From Alteromonas macleodii ATCC 27126 (GTDB lineage: Bacteria > Pseudomonadota > Gammaproteobacteria > Enterobacterales > Alteromonadaceae), in the NCBI RefSeq assembly GCF_000172635.2, contig NC_018632.1:1364001-1428000 (forward strand): a stretch of DNA of 64,000 nucleotides, written 5' to 3'. Below are positions 18,239 through 28,186 of this stretch, in pieces. The stretch's first letter is position 1. Every line of letters begins with the position of its first letter. Under the pieces are notes generated by a model, which was not told the origin of the DNA, did not search any database, and saw only the letters and a program-made list of their open reading frames with translations. Made by a program: the position numbers and the translations under genes.

Positions 18239-21200
18239 CTAGGAATGCTGTGCGTTCGCTTCTTCCATTTCCCTTTCAAGTTTAGCACTTTCGTCTGCAC
18301 GAGGCTTGGTGAAGCGGGCAAGAGCGAGATATAACACTGGCGTGAGGTATAGAGTAAATACCACGGCTATACCCAATCCACCAAATACGACCCAGCCAAT
18401 AGCATTACGAGCTTCTGCGCCAGCGCCTGTGGACAGAATGAGCGGCAGGCCACCTAGGATAGTTGAAACCAGCGTCATCATAATCGGGCGTAATCGCACT
18501 CTACCAGCCTCAACGATAGCATCGTAAATATCATAACCCTTATCGCGAAGCTGGTCGGCAAATTCAATCAAAAGAATCGCGTTTTTGGCGAGAAGGCCTA
18601 TCAACATTACCAAGCCAATTTGCGAGTAAATATTAATGCTGGTGCCGGTTAAAAACAGAGCATAGACCGCGGCTGCAATACCAAAAGGAACGGTAAGCAT
18701 AACCACAACCGCACTGTTAACACTTTCAAACTGCGCAGCCAATACAAGCAGTACAATAACAAAAGCCAACACATAGGTAAGCGCTACTTGCTTAGACGTT
18801 TCTTCGTAAGTTTGTGCTTCGCCAAGAAACACAAGTCCGATACCGTTCGGTAATGATTCTGCCGCTAGATTGCGAATATTCTCTACTACATTACTAAGCG
18901 CTACGTCTTCGGGCAATTCCATTTCCAGCTTAATTGCGCGGCGCTGTGCCTGACGCTCTAATTCAGCGGCAACACCTTCTTCACTGATGAAAGCTACGCT
19001 AGAAAGAGGCACCAAGTTTCCGTCAGTACTTTTCACATATAAGCTAGTAAGCTCAGATGGATCTAATGTACTGCGATTATTAGTTTGCAGCATGATAGGG
19101 ATAGATTGGTCGCCCACATTCAAATCTGCGATATCATCGCCGTTCACTGCGGCGCGCAGGGTACTTGCTATATCGGTAAGCGGCACGCCCAGTTCTTCAG
19201 CACGGCGTCTGTCAATATTTACTCTCATCTGAGGTTGGGTAGGGTCGTAGCTGATTCTCGGTCTACCTAGTTCAGGTAGTGCATCTTCAATCTGACGAGA
19301 GAATGCTTGTGAAGCTTCGAAAATGTTTTCATAAGTGTCGCCAGTTAAAGCTATTTCAAGCCCGCCGCTTTGACCGCGAAGGTTCAAACTATTGCCGCCG
19401 AAGGCACTGCCTGGCGCACCAGGAATTTGCTGAAGCTTAGGGCGTATTTCATTTACTACTTCTTGCAGAGATTTGTCTCGGTCATCCCAATGCTTCAAAG
19501 GCGCTGTGATAAAGACGATGTTGGGATCCCACGAACCGACTACCGTGTAAATGGAGTCTATGGTGCCGTTATCCACATAGGGAAGCAGCAGTTCTTCCAT
19601 CTTTTCAGCTTGTCTGTCCATAAAGTTTAGGCCAGCACCGTCTGGACCTCGTGCAAAAATACGAATTGTGCCTCTGTCTTCGCTTGGCAGTAATTCATTA
19701 TCGATATTTTGCGATAAAATATAAGCGCCACCGCCTGCTGCTACGCTTAACACACCAACTACCCAGCCATATTTGAGCGCTTTTAGTAATGACGCCTGAT
19801 ACAGGCGCAAACAAGCGTTGCCAAAACGGCCAAAGGTATTGCTAAACAAACCGCTTTCTTTCGCTTCTTTCACTTTAAGTCGGGCGGTAAGTGCAGGAAC
19901 CAAGGAAAGGGCGACGAAAGATGAGATTATAACAGCGCCAGCTAATACGCCTCCAAACTCCCTGAATAAAAGCCCTGCAGTAGAAGGAAGGAATGCGATG
20001 GGAATAAATACTGAGGCGAGTACAGCGGTTGTTGCTACTACTGCGAAGAATACTTCTCGTGTGCCCACCACGGCAGCCGCACGGGCACCTAGGCCCATAC
20101 TTCTACGACGCTGTATATTTTCAGAAACCACAATAGCGTCGTCTACTATCATGCCCGTGGCCAATACAAGAGCGAGGAGGGTAAGAATATTAATGGAAAA
20201 GCCCATGCCCCAAATAATAGCCAGTGCACCCGCTAGCGAAACGGGTATCGACAGGGCTGGGACGATGGTGGCACGCCATGAACCAATAAACACTAAGAGT
20301 GTGACCACCACTAACGCCACGGTCAGGCTGAGAGAGACGACCACTTCTTTAACCGAGTCGCGGATAAACTCTGCATCATCGGACGTTACTACGATATGCA
20401 TATCAGTAAAACGCTTGTCGAGGTCTGCGACCATGGCCAGCACTTCATCTGAAATCTCAATAGTATTAGAGCTTGCTTGACGTATTACGCCAACGCCTAT
20501 GACTGGCGTTCCATCCAAACGAACTACGCTGGTGGTGTCGGCAGGGCCGAAGTACACACTGGCAACATCATTAATGCGAATGTCACCGCTTACAACAATG
20601 TTACCCACATCTTCTGCCGATACCGAAGTTGCATCAGCTCGCACGATTAACGCTTGTTCGGCAGATTGAATACTGCCAGCGGGTACATCAAAAGGCGCAA
20701 GCGATAGTGCATTAGCAATGTCACTCATCGATAGGCCAAAACTGGTTAATCGTAGAGGATCCACAGAAACGCGCAGCACACGCTCTCTTTCTCCATCTAA
20801 CATAACGTCGGCAACGCCAGGAATGCTTAAAAACAATGGTGCTACATCGGTGTCGACACGTTCGGTGAGCGTCTCCATGTCCAAGGTATCACTTGAAATA
20901 GCAAGGCTTACGACCGCCTGAGCGTCGCTGTCGGCCCGAATGATCGATACTTGTTCGACATCTTCCGGAAGCTGTCGCTGAATTCGACTGACCGACTCAC
21001 GTACTTCGTTAGCCGCGTCTTCCAAGTTAACGCCGGGGCGAAACTCAACCCGAACACGAGCCGAGTTTTCTTCACTTTGCGCATAGATGTCTTTGACGCC
21101 ACTCACACGCGCAACCGCACCTTCAAGGCGACCAGTTACTTCGGCATCTACTGTTTCAGGAGATGCGCCGGGAAATTCTGCTGTAACGGTTACCTGAGGT

Positions 21201-21355
21201 GTATCTACATCGGGCAGTTCGCGCACTTCAAGACCGCTCAATGCAGCAAACCCAGCGATAGCAATAAGTAGATTTAGTACAACAATAAGAACCGGGCGTC
21301 GAATAGATAGCGATGGTAAGTCGCTAACTGACGAAGATAGGTTTGCATCACTCAC
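18239..21355 (-). CDS. RND-family efflux permease (HAE1/AcrB type)
   Basis: The 1038-residue inner-membrane pump has the usual RND plan: TM1 (RRPVLIVVLNLLIAIAGF), a large periplasmic porter domain, TM2-6, a second porter domain and TM8-12. TM4 carries the proton-relay aspartates in GMIVDDAIVVSEN near residue 400. The GTG at 21355 is preferred over an upstream in-frame ATG at 21415. It has GGAGGG just before it, and its start overlaps the last eight bases of the adaptor gene (translational coupling). It is the second gene of an adaptor-permease operon without an outer-membrane factor, so it presumably uses a TolC encoded elsewhere. Substrate is not predictable. Confidence 0.9.
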   Translation of the reverse strand: MSDANLSSSVSDLPSLSIRRPVLIVVLNLLIAIAGFAALSGLEVRELPDVDTPQVTVTAEFPGASPETVDAEVTGRLEGAVARVSGVKDIYAQSEENSARVRVEFRPGVNLEDAANEVRESVSRIQRQLPEDVEQVSIIRADSDAQAVVSLAISSDTLDMETLTERVDTDVAPLFLSIPGVADVMLDGERERVLRVSVDPLRLTSFGLSMSDIANALSLAPFDVPAGSIQSAEQALIVRADATSVSAEDVGNIVVSGDIRINDVASVYFGPADTTSVVRLDGTPVIGVGVIRQASSNTIEISDEVLAMVADLDKRFTDMHIVVTSDDAEFIRDSVKEVVVSLSLTVALVVVTLLVFIGSWRATIVPALSIPVSLAGALAIIWGMGFSINILTLLALVLATGMIVDDAIVVSENIQRRRSMGLGARAAAVVGTREVFFAVVATTAVLASVFIPIAFLPSTAGLLFREFGGVLAGAVIISSFVALSLVPALTARLKVKEAKESGLFSNTFGRFGNACLRLYQASLLKALKYGWVVGVLSVAAGGGAYILSQNIDNELLPSEDRGTIRIFARGPDGAGLNFMDRQAEKMEELLLPYVDNGTIDSIYTVVGSWDPNIVFITAPLKHWDDRDKSLQEVVNEIRPKLQQIPGAPGSAFGGNSLNLRGQSGGLEIALTGDTYENIFEASQAFSRQIEDALPELGRPRISYDPTQPQMRVNIDRRRAEELGVPLTDIASTLRAAVNGDDIADLNVGDQSIPIMLQTNNRSTLDPSELTSLYVKSTDGNLVPLSSVAFISEEGVAAELERQAQRRAIKLEMELPEDVALSNVVENIRNLAAESLPNGIGLVFLGEAQTYEETSKQVALTYVLAFVIVLLVLAAQFESVNSAVVVMLTVPFGIAAAVYALFLTGTSINIYSQIGLVMLIGLLAKNAILLIEFADQLRDKGYDIYDAIVEAGRVRLRPIMMTLVSTILGGLPLILSTGAGAEARNAIGWVVFGGLGIAVVFTLYLTPVLYLALARFTKPRADESAKLEREMEEANAQHS

Positions 21356-22406
21356 CTTGAGGCCCTCCGGCCAGTTCGGTAGTAATCTCTTGTCCGGTAC
21401 GTAAGCGTTGTACACCTTCAGAAATTAGTGTGTCACCTTCTTCAATGTCGCCCGAAACAAGGATAGTTCCTCTAAGACGCTGATGAACACTCACGTCAAC
21501 ACGTTTAGCCTTACCGTCTTCGGCAAGCCATATGTAAGCGCCAGTAGCTCCCCACAAAAGTGCGGCTTCTGGAATCGCGGCAAAGCGATCGCCTTCAATG
21601 CTTAAATTAACCCGAAAGCTCATGCCAGGGCGAAATTGATCAGAAGAGTTGTCGAGTAATGCTCTAGCGCGAAGCGTTCTATCTGCCTCATTGATACGAG
21701 AATCAACCTGAGCTATTTCGGCTCTTACTAGTTTCTCTCTGTCACTCCATGGCTCAAGCGTTACGTTTGGCGCATTCAGTAAAACGGGCAATGCTGCTTC
21801 AGGCGCTCTGAAGTTAATAAAGAGTTTGCTTCTGTTATCCAGTGTAGTGATCACAGTCTGCTCGTTAATGCGATCGCCTACTTCAACGTCAGTTATGCCC
21901 ACAACACCGTCAAAAGGCGCTACGATGTGTCTGTCTTGTAAATCGGCTTGAGCTTCTTCCAATGCAACTTCTGCAAGGTCACGTTGAGTGCGTGCTAAGT
22001 CCAATTCACTGACCGGCACAGCGCCTTGCTTATAGCTTGATGCTAATCGTTCTACGGTGCGCTGTGCGTCTTCCAAAGTGAGTTTGGCGCGTTTTAATGC
22101 CGTTTGCTGACGTCTATCATCAAGACGAACAAGCACCTTTCCTTTTTCTACTGTTTGCCCAGGGACAAAGTTAATTTCTGTTACTTCATCAGCGACGGCA
22201 GGATACAACACAATTGAACGAACGGCTTCAGCACTACCTACTGCTTCCACTTTTCGCGTTTCGTTCATAAATTCAATGGGCTTGGTTACTACAAGCTTTG
22301 CTTGCCTGTCTCCCATAAACTGCGCATTTGCAGTTGGCACCATCATTAAAAAAAGAGCGCAAAGACCTGTCCATGTCTTCATTGCACCATAGAATGAATT
22401 TTTCAT
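21348..22406 (-). CDS. RND periplasmic adaptor (HlyD/MFP family)
   Basis: This 352-residue periplasmic adaptor has an N-terminal signal peptide ending ANAQ (about residue 29). It then has a lipoyl/barrel-sandwich half-domain (ADEVTEINFVPGQTVEKGKVLVRLDD), a short coiled-coil hairpin (about 100-160), the returning lipoyl half (IVAPFDGVVGITDVEVGD), and beta-barrel and membrane-proximal domains. It connects the permease at 18239-21355 to an outer-membrane channel. It lies directly upstream of the permease and overlaps it. No regulator gene adjoins it. The 131 bases to the ABC exporter contain no obvious terminator. Confidence 0.9.
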   Translation of the reverse strand: MKNSFYGAMKTWTGLCALFLMMVPTANAQFMGDRQAKLVVTKPIEFMNETRKVEAVGSAEAVRSIVLYPAVADEVTEINFVPGQTVEKGKVLVRLDDRRQQTALKRAKLTLEDAQRTVERLASSYKQGAVPVSELDLARTQRDLAEVALEEAQADLQDRHIVAPFDGVVGITDVEVGDRINEQTVITTLDNRSKLFINFRAPEAALPVLLNAPNVTLEPWSDREKLVRAEIAQVDSRINEADRTLRARALLDNSSDQFRPGMSFRVNLSIEGDRFAAIPEAALLWGATGAYIWLAEDGKAKRVDVSVHQRLRGTILVSGDIEEGDTLISEGVQRLRTGQEITTELAGGPQGE

Positions 22407-22537
22407 TTTAAACCCGTAGCGTTATTGGAACCTGTGCAGAAAAAGCTGCTGGCCCTTTATTTTTGTATTACCAAAACGTATGTTTTGTAGTCGATTGGTC
22501 GACCTCGTTGTTTGTACCGTATAGCACCACAGGCGGT

Positions 22538-24346
22538 TCAGCTAAGCAATTGCAGTTCGGCGTATTCCCTGTACAGGGTATCGCTTTTCATTAACGATGC
22601 ATGGTCGCCGCTTCCTACGACCCGACCTTTATCCATAACTAATATGCGATCGGCGTGCTGCACTGTCGCAAGTCGGTGAGCAATCACAATGCTGGTTTTG
22701 CCTACCATTAACCTATCTATCGCTTGTTGAACCATACGCTCACTCATCGCATCAAGCGCACTCGTCGCTTCATCGAGGAGTAAAATTGGGCGGTCGGCCA
22801 AAATAGCGCGAGCAATAGCAATACGTTGTTTTTGACCGCCAGAAAGTTTTACGCCTCGTTCGCCTAACTGTGTGTTGTAGCGCTCATCTAGGTTATCGAT
22901 AAATTCGTGGGCAAATGCCTGCTTCGCTGCATTTATCACGGCGTCGTCACTTGCATGTGGGCTGCCGTAGCGAATGTTTTCAAACACGGTATCAGCAAAG
23001 ACCACGGGCTCTTGGGTAACTATCGCAATATGTTGGCGCAGAACGTCTACAGGCATTTTGTTGATTGGCGCACCATTGAACAGTATTTGTCCGGCACTTG
23101 GGTCGTAGAAGCGCATTAATAATTGAAATAGCGTTGTTTTGCCTGCGCCACTTGCTCCTACCAGAGCAAGACGTTCTCCTGCTTGAATGTTAATGTTTAA
23201 ATTATCAAACAAAGGTTTGCTGTTGGGGTAAGCAAAGCTGACATTTTCCAATTCTATTTTTGGTGCCGCTTTGGAGATTATCGGTTTAGCGCTTGCTCCT
23301 TTTAATGCTGAGTACGTTGAAGAAGCAGAGGCTTCAGCTGTGTCACCATTCAAAGATCGAATAGAAGGCTCAGTGGTAAATAGCTCGTACAAACGCTCAC
23401 TTGCACCAACACCTCGCTGTACTTCACCAATGACTTCGCTGATTGTGGCCACACTGCCGCCAGCCATTACGGCATAGAAAAGGAAAGCGGAGAGTTCACC
23501 TACGGTCATAGTGCCGTCTAATACTTGTCTTGCCCCCACCCAAGCAATAAAGATGATGGCCGTCATACTGATACACATGATGCAGCCAATAAGTAGTGAG
23601 CGATAGTGAATACGCTTTTTAGCTACGTCCATGGCAAGCTCTACCTTTTTAGAGAAATGCATTCGTTCGGCATTTTCAGCGGTATAGGCCTGTACGGTCA
23701 TAATTTCATGGAGACTTTCATCAATTCGTGCACCCAAGTCTGCCACTTTGTCCTGGCTTTCTTTGGCATAACGGCGCACTTGAGGCGCCAGTACCTTGAT
23801 AGGAACCAGCACCGCGGGTACTGCAACAATTACACAGAAGGTAAGAAGGGGACTAGAAAACGTCATAAGCGCCAGTGCACCAACGAAAGTCACGACCGAG
23901 CGAAGGGTCATCGACAAACTCATTCCCACTACAGTCTGGATAATTGTAGTGTCGCTGGTAAATCGAGAAATGACCTCACCAGTTCTAAGTTCCGCAAAAA
24001 ATGAAGGCGGAAGAGACAGCAAGTGCGCATATACCTGGTTTCTGATATCAGCACTAACGCGCTCGCCAAGCCAAGTCATTAAGTAAAAGCGCGCATATGT
24101 CGCTAAACAGGCCACGATAGTAATGGCTAGCACTAATACTGTGGCTTTGTTTAACGTATCCGCTGCGTTTTCTATGAAGCCGCTGTCGATAGCGTACTTA
24201 ATGCCTTGCCCAAGTAAAAGCCATGCAACTGCGGCCGTGAAAAGTGCTATAACTGCACCTACAACGCGCGCTTTGTAGCGAAGTAAATGTGAGCCAATCC
24301 ACTGTAAGACTTGTTTGGTTGATACACTAGCGAGTGGTGTTGTCAA
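22538..24346 (-). CDS. ABC exporter with fused membrane and ATPase domains (MsbA-like)
   Basis: The 602-residue half-transporter has an ABC membrane domain of six helices (about 20-320) and an ATPase domain with Walker A GASGAGKTT, signature LSGGQKQRIAIARAI, Walker B ILLLDEATSALD and an H-loop in IAHRLATV. It would work as a homodimer exporting lipid, peptide or drug. A TTG start is used, preceded by GAGG at correct spacing. An inserted Ala/Ser-rich linker (around 335-365) precedes the ATPase domain. It lies upstream of the RND operon on the same strand, and both could belong to one export locus. MsbA itself is usually beside lpxK, which is absent here, so a paralogue is more likely. Confidence 0.87.
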   Translation of the reverse strand: MTTPLASVSTKQVLQWIGSHLLRYKARVVGAVIALFTAAVAWLLLGQGIKYAIDSGFIENAADTLNKATVLVLAITIVACLATYARFYLMTWLGERVSADIRNQVYAHLLSLPPSFFAELRTGEVISRFTSDTTIIQTVVGMSLSMTLRSVVTFVGALALMTFSSPLLTFCVIVAVPAVLVPIKVLAPQVRRYAKESQDKVADLGARIDESLHEIMTVQAYTAENAERMHFSKKVELAMDVAKKRIHYRSLLIGCIMCISMTAIIFIAWVGARQVLDGTMTVGELSAFLFYAVMAGGSVATISEVIGEVQRGVGASERLYELFTTEPSIRSLNGDTAEASASSTYSALKGASAKPIISKAAPKIELENVSFAYPNSKPLFDNLNINIQAGERLALVGASGAGKTTLFQLLMRFYDPSAGQILFNGAPINKMPVDVLRQHIAIVTQEPVVFADTVFENIRYGSPHASDDAVINAAKQAFAHEFIDNLDERYNTQLGERGVKLSGGQKQRIAIARAILADRPILLLDEATSALDAMSERMVQQAIDRLMVGKTSIVIAHRLATVQHADRILVMDKGRVVGSGDHASLMKSDTLYREYAELQLLS

Positions 24347-24537
24347 AATTACCTCTTCATGCGCATAACTAATTCATAGCGTTGATTTCGCTACGCTTAT
24401 TAAAATTCATTATTTGGATTATACGGCAAAGCATGTACATTGGACGTAAGCAATGCGATTACAGCGGCAGTATTTACGCTGGGATGAAAGTTAACGTCGC
24501 AGAAGCAAAGCAAAATAGTTAAAACGGGAAAATAACG

Positions 24538-25212
24538 ATGAGTGAAACACGTACTTTGTATTATGTTCATGATCCAATGTGCAGTTGGTGTTGGGCATTC
24601 GTTCCTACTTGGGAGCAAATACAGCGTGAGTTACCCAACGACATTGAGGTTGTCTACTTGCTTGGCGGGCTCGCACCGGATAGTGATTTACCTATGCCGG
24701 AACAAATGAAACTTACTATTGCAGGCTATTGGCAAACTATTCAAGATCGTGTGCCTGGAACACAATTCAACTATGATTTTTGGACAAAGTGTCAGCCTCG
24801 TCGTTCGACCTATCCTTCATGTCGAGCAGTTCTTGCAGCAAAAGCGCAGGCTAGAGATAGCGATGAAGCAAAAGCATTAGAGAAGGCAATGATCAAGGCA
24901 ATTCAAGAAGGGTATTACCTGAATGCGAAAAACCCGTCGGATTTTGATACCTTGATAGCATTTGCTGAAGAAATAGGGCTTGATGTCGAGCGCTTTGAAA
25001 TAGCACTCAATAGTGAAAGTACAATTGAGAAATTAAACGAAGAAATGCATATGGCGCGTAGTATAGGCGCCCAAGGCTTTCCCAGCTTAATACTCAAATC
25101 AAACAAATTTGCCGAGGCAGAAGAGACAAAATTACAAGCGCTTAAAAAGCCACAGTGGCAAAACGTTCCCTACGACTATAACGACGCAAGTGTAACCCTG
25201 CGTCATCTATAA
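24538..25212 (+). CDS. DsbA-family (FrnE-like) thioredoxin-fold oxidoreductase
   Basis: The 224-residue protein begins with YYVHDPMCSWCWAF, placing a CxxC redox motif (CSWC) at about residues 17-20 after the first beta strand, as in DsbA/FrnE/2-hydroxychromene-2-carboxylate isomerase-like proteins. A helical insertion follows, and the cis-proline loop is GAQGFPSLIL. There is no signal peptide, so it is cytosolic, like FrnE and unlike DsbA. It is divergent from the ABC exporter and convergent with a small lipoprotein gene. Its substrate is unknown; oxidative-stress thiol chemistry is a family-level guess. Confidence 0.82.
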   Translation: MSETRTLYYVHDPMCSWCWAFVPTWEQIQRELPNDIEVVYLLGGLAPDSDLPMPEQMKLTIAGYWQTIQDRVPGTQFNYDFWTKCQPRRSTYPSCRAVLAAKAQARDSDEAKALEKAMIKAIQEGYYLNAKNPSDFDTLIAFAEEIGLDVERFEIALNSESTIEKLNEEMHMARSIGAQGFPSLILKSNKFAEAEETKLQALKKPQWQNVPYDYNDASVTLRHL

Positions 25213-25237
25213 TCGTTATTGAAAGAAGCAAGTACTT

Positions 25238-25732
25238 TTAAACTGTACCTTCCTTGCATTGTTCAAGGCGTAAATCTCCCACCGATTTTGGGTATTCAAC
25301 ACGGGTTGTAACGATGTCAGAAACAGGGACGCCAGAATCCGTTTCTTGGAGCCATACTTTCATATCGTGATGGTCACGAGATTGGTTGAGCGAGTAACGC
25401 TTGCCGCCTTCTAAGTTTACATCTAGCCTAACTATCGCCTCGCGAGTGGTACCATCAGGCAGGTCAGTGTTTACGACACTGGCTTGAACAAATAGAACAT
25501 GCTCTCCCGGCTCAACATCCCGAAGAACTAACGCACCGTTAGGGCGTTGGTTAAAACACATCAACTTTACGTACTCTCGCTTATTGTCAAAGGCTTCTCC
25601 GCGGTTAGCGAAAAAGTCTATACGAGCTTCATTGGGTTGGACTTCTGCTTGTTGTGTGACCATATCTGTAGCGGATGAACACGCGAAAAGTGGAGCAATT
25701 GATGTAGCGAGTATGAGTGATGATAATTTCAT
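25238..25732 (-). CDS. Small hypothetical lipoprotein
   Basis: The 164-residue protein starts MKLSSLILATSIAPLFACSS, a lipoprotein signal with lipobox LFAC (cysteine at 18). The mature part looks all-beta: LVLRDVEPGEHVLFVQASV and VRLDVNLEGGKRYSLNQ suggest an immunoglobulin-like or PEGA-like sandwich, as in proteins that describe themselves as keeping a periplasmic ligand. I do not recognise a family. It is convergent with the DsbA-like gene, only 25 bases away. Confidence 0.65.
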   Translation of the reverse strand: MKLSSLILATSIAPLFACSSATDMVTQQAEVQPNEARIDFFANRGEAFDNKREYVKLMCFNQRPNGALVLRDVEPGEHVLFVQASVVNTDLPDGTTREAIVRLDVNLEGGKRYSLNQSRDHHDMKVWLQETDSGVPVSDIVTTRVEYPKSVGDLRLEQCKEGTV

Positions 25733-26011
25733 TCGAATAATCCTTCTTCGTGATCCATTTACTGAAGCCTTTGATTAACAAATGCGCCAGAGAAAAACTA
25801 AAATCCAGTTAACTGCCATCCTTTAAACTGCATATGGCTTAAGTTTTTTATCCACACTAAATCCTAGTGCTACGTTAACAATACACCACCAGATGATATT
25901 TTAAAGAAATTTACGAAAGATCATGCATGTGTATTTGCGTTCTTAGGCCATCACCTATTTACGGGAGCGATATTGAACTAAACAAAGGATAAATCAGGTT
26001 TTTACTTGCAT

Positions 26012-26033
26012 TGAGTGGTGATATCCGTATAAT
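26012..26033 (+). promoter_or_regulatory. Promoter of rpsP-rimM-trmD-rplS
   Basis: TATAAT (26028-26033) is a consensus -10. The best -35 candidate is weak: TTGCAT at 26006-26011, 16 bases upstream. The transcript would start near 26040, leaving a leader of about 80 bases. Confidence 0.55.
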
Positions 26034-26039
26034 TCGGCG

Positions 26040-26081
26040 GCCTTCTAATTGGTGTCTAATTTTTAGACGTTGGTTGAAGGC
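26040..26081 (+). promoter_or_regulatory. Hairpin in the rpsP leader
   Basis: Outer arms GCCTTC (26040-26045) and GAAGGC (26076-26081) and inner arms GTCTAA (26054-26059) and TTAGAC (26063-26068) give a stem, internal loop, stem at the very 5' end of the predicted mRNA. It has no terminator-like U run. It may stabilise the mRNA or be a protein-binding leader for autogenous control. Confidence 0.4.
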
Positions 26082-26120
26082 TTAAGTTAACGGTAACGCT
26101 ACAACGAGTTTGAGGCATTT

Positions 26121-26372
26121 ATGGTTACTATTCGTTTACAGCGTGGTGGCGCGAAAAAGCGTCCATTTTATCAACTAGTGGTGGCTGATAGCCGTCGTGC
26201 AAGAAACGGTCGTTTCATTGAAAACATCGGTTTCTTCAACCCAACTGCACAAGGTCAAGCGGAACGTCTTCGCGTAGATCTAGAGCGTGTTGAATACTGG
26301 GTTGGTGTAGGCGCGAGCTTATCAGATCGCGTTTCTAGCTTGGTAAAAGAAGCGAAAAAATCTGCAGCGTAA
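26121..26372 (+). CDS. rpsP: 30S ribosomal protein S16
   Basis: The 83-residue protein begins [18 protein letters not shown] and continues with [22 protein letters not shown], which is diagnostic for S16, an assembly protein of the 30S body. Length matches E. coli S16 (82). It is first in the classical rpsP-rimM-trmD-rplS operon, 23 bases before rimM. The promoter has a TATAAT -10 at 26028, and the leader can fold into a hairpin. Confidence 0.98.
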   Translation: MVTIRLQRGGAKKRPFYQLVVADSRRARNGRFIENIGFFNPTAQGQAERLRVDLERVEYWVGVGASLSDRVSSLVKEAKKSAA

Positions 26373-26395
26373 GCTGTTATTAACTGGTGGTATAG

Positions 26396-26917
26396 ATGAG
26401 TCTAGCGTCTGACAAAGTGATTGTTGGCAAAATTGGCGCACCGTACGGTGTTAAAGGTTGGGTCAAAATCAACAGCTATACAGAAACGCCAGAAGGTATT
26501 TTTGATTACGCGCCATGGTTTCTTGGCGATGAAAAGGAATACCAAATTGACCAGTGGCGACCGCACGGTAAAAGCCTCGTTGCAAAAATTGTGGGCGTTG
26601 ATAGTCGAGATGATGCTGAGCGCATCAAAAACTTGGATATCAACATAAATGCTTCACAGCTGCCTGATTTAGGCGACGAAGGGGTTTATTGGCGTGAGCT
26701 CACCGGCATGAAAGTAGTAACAACGCAAGGTTACGACTTGGGTGTGGTGAAAGAAGTGTTTAATACAGGTGCTAACGACGTGATTCACGTTAAAGCGAAT
26801 GTAGGCGATGCTTTTGGTCAAAAAGAAAGACTATTACCTTTTGTATTCGACGAAGTCGTACAAGAGGTGGATAAGGAAGCGAAGGTCATTAAAGTTGACT
26901 GGGACCCGGGGTTTTAA
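26396..26917 (+). CDS. rimM: Ribosome maturation factor RimM
   Basis: RimM helps mature the 30S head near S19. The 173-residue protein has the N-terminal beta-barrel signature VGKIGAPYGVKGWVKI (about 10-25) and a C-terminal PRC-barrel domain (about 95-170; YWRELTGMKVVTTQGYDLG and LLPFVFDEVVQEVD). It is second in the rpsP operon, and its TAA is immediately followed by the GTG of trmD, which implies translational coupling. Confidence 0.96.
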   Translation: MSLASDKVIVGKIGAPYGVKGWVKINSYTETPEGIFDYAPWFLGDEKEYQIDQWRPHGKSLVAKIVGVDSRDDAERIKNLDININASQLPDLGDEGVYWRELTGMKVVTTQGYDLGVVKEVFNTGANDVIHVKANVGDAFGQKERLLPFVFDEVVQEVDKEAKVIKVDWDPGF

Positions 26918-27679
26918 GTGACACCGGAAAAGTGGTTCGGCGTTGTTAGCCTGTTTCCAGATATGTTTGCCCCTTTTACCCAACAGGGTGTTATAGGTCG
27001 AGCAGTTAAGTCTGGAACGTTATCGGTTGACACCTTCAACCCCCGTGACTTTACACATGATCGCCATCGTACAGTAGACGATCGCCCCTACGGAGGCGGA
27101 CCCGGTATGCTGATGATGGTAAAACCGCTAACCGACGCAATACAAGCTGCCAAGAAAGTTGGTGGCGAAAAAAGTAAGGTGATCTACTTATCACCACAAG
27201 GGAAACCCCTTGACCAAGCAGGCGTACAGCGCCTTGCTAACATTGACCGCACAATTTTAATTTGCGGCCGATATGAAGGCATCGACGAGCGAGTAATCGA
27301 AAGCCATGTAGATGAAGAAGTCTCTATTGGTGATTACGTGTTAAGCGGCGGTGAACTGCCAGCAATGGTCCTTATGGACGCGGTTGCTCGATTAGTTCCT
27401 GGCGTGTTGGGGCATAAAGCCTCAGCAGTTGAAGATTCTTTCACTGACGGTCTTTTGGATTGTCCGCACTATACGCGGCCCGAAATACTCGATGGTCAAA
27501 AGGTACCTGACGTGTTGTTAAGTGGGGACCATGAAAAAATTAGGCAGTGGCGATTGATGCAATCATTAGGTAGAACCTGGCAGCGTCGCCCTGAATTGTT
27601 AAATCACCTAGCTCTGACTGAGGAGCAGCAGCGTTTGCTTGAATTATTCCAAGCGCAACTGCAGCAAGATGACAGTTAA
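26918..27679 (+). CDS. trmD: tRNA (guanine-N1-)-methyltransferase TrmD
   Basis: TrmD makes m1G37 in tRNAs that read CNN and some other codons, preventing frameshifting. The 253-residue protein has the SPOUT trefoil-knot motifs [34 protein letters not shown] and [14 protein letters not shown], with the catalytic region [16 protein letters not shown]. The GTG start directly abuts the rimM stop. Length and order match E. coli. Confidence 0.97.
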   Translation: MTPEKWFGVVSLFPDMFAPFTQQGVIGRAVKSGTLSVDTFNPRDFTHDRHRTVDDRPYGGGPGMLMMVKPLTDAIQAAKKVGGEKSKVIYLSPQGKPLDQAGVQRLANIDRTILICGRYEGIDERVIESHVDEEVSIGDYVLSGGELPAMVLMDAVARLVPGVLGHKASAVEDSFTDGLLDCPHYTRPEILDGQKVPDVLLSGDHEKIRQWRLMQSLGRTWQRRPELLNHLALTEEQQRLLELFQAQLQQDDS

Positions 27680-27694
27680 CTAGGACGAGAGGAT

Positions 27695-28057
27695 ATGATG
27701 AGCAAAGTCAGTCAAGATATCATCAAAAAAATCGAAGAAGCACAGCTAAAGACTGATGTTCCTGCGTTTGGTCCAGGTGACACAGTAGTTGTTAAAGTTC
27801 GCGTTACCGAAGGTGACAAAGAGCGTCTTCAGGCTTATGAAGGTGTTGTTATCGCTAAACGTAACCGTGGTCTGCACTCGTCTTTTACCGTGCGTAAAAT
27901 TTCTAGCGGCGAAGGCGTTGAGCGTGTGTTCCAAACACACAGCCCGGCAGTTTCTTCAATTGAAGTGAAACGTCGCGGTGCGGTTCGTCGTGCTAAGCTT
28001 TACTATCTACGTGAGCGTTCAGGTAAATCTGCACGTATCAAAGAGAAGCTTAACTAA
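27695..28057 (+). CDS. rplS: 50S ribosomal protein L19
   Basis: The 120-residue protein has L19 hallmarks: [45 protein letters not shown] and the C-terminal [21 protein letters not shown]19 lies at the 30S-50S interface. ATG at 27695 or the next codon can start; GAGAGGAT is the ribosome binding site. It is the last gene of the operon, followed by a strong terminator at 28091. Confidence 0.98.
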   Translation: MMSKVSQDIIKKIEEAQLKTDVPAFGPGDTVVVKVRVTEGDKERLQAYEGVVIAKRNRGLHSSFTVRKISSGEGVERVFQTHSPAVSSIEVKRRGAVRRAKLYYLRERSGKSARIKEKLN

Positions 28058-28090
28058 GATTACTAATCCTTGCGTTATTGTTAACTTCGA

Positions 28091-28118
28091 AAAAGCCCGC
28101 TTTAAGCGGGCTTTTTTG
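28091..28118 (+). terminator. Terminator of the rpsP-rplS operon
   Basis: AAAAGCCCGC (28091-28100) and GCGGGCTTTT (28106-28115) form a perfect 10-bp stem with a five-base loop, followed by a T run. Confidence 0.92.
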
Positions 28119-28186
28119 TGCCTGCAATTCGATCCATTCAATCTGTTTTTTAATACAAACATTAAGGTTTCTTAATAGAGAGAAGG

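Larger units (their letters stand above)
25733..26120 (+). other. Regulatory region and leader of the rpsP operon
   Basis: No gene is seen in these 388 bases. The right part contains the promoter of the ribosomal operon (consensus -10 TATAAT at 26028-26033) and an RNA leader of about 80 bases with a two-level hairpin (26040-26081). The left part serves as the promoter region of the minus-strand lipoprotein. Confidence 0.6.

Noticed and set aside
19818..20480. 220-codon plus-strand frame inside the RND permease gene
   Set aside because: It is antisense to conserved RND motifs and shows Ser/Thr/Arg-rich composition typical of shadow frames.
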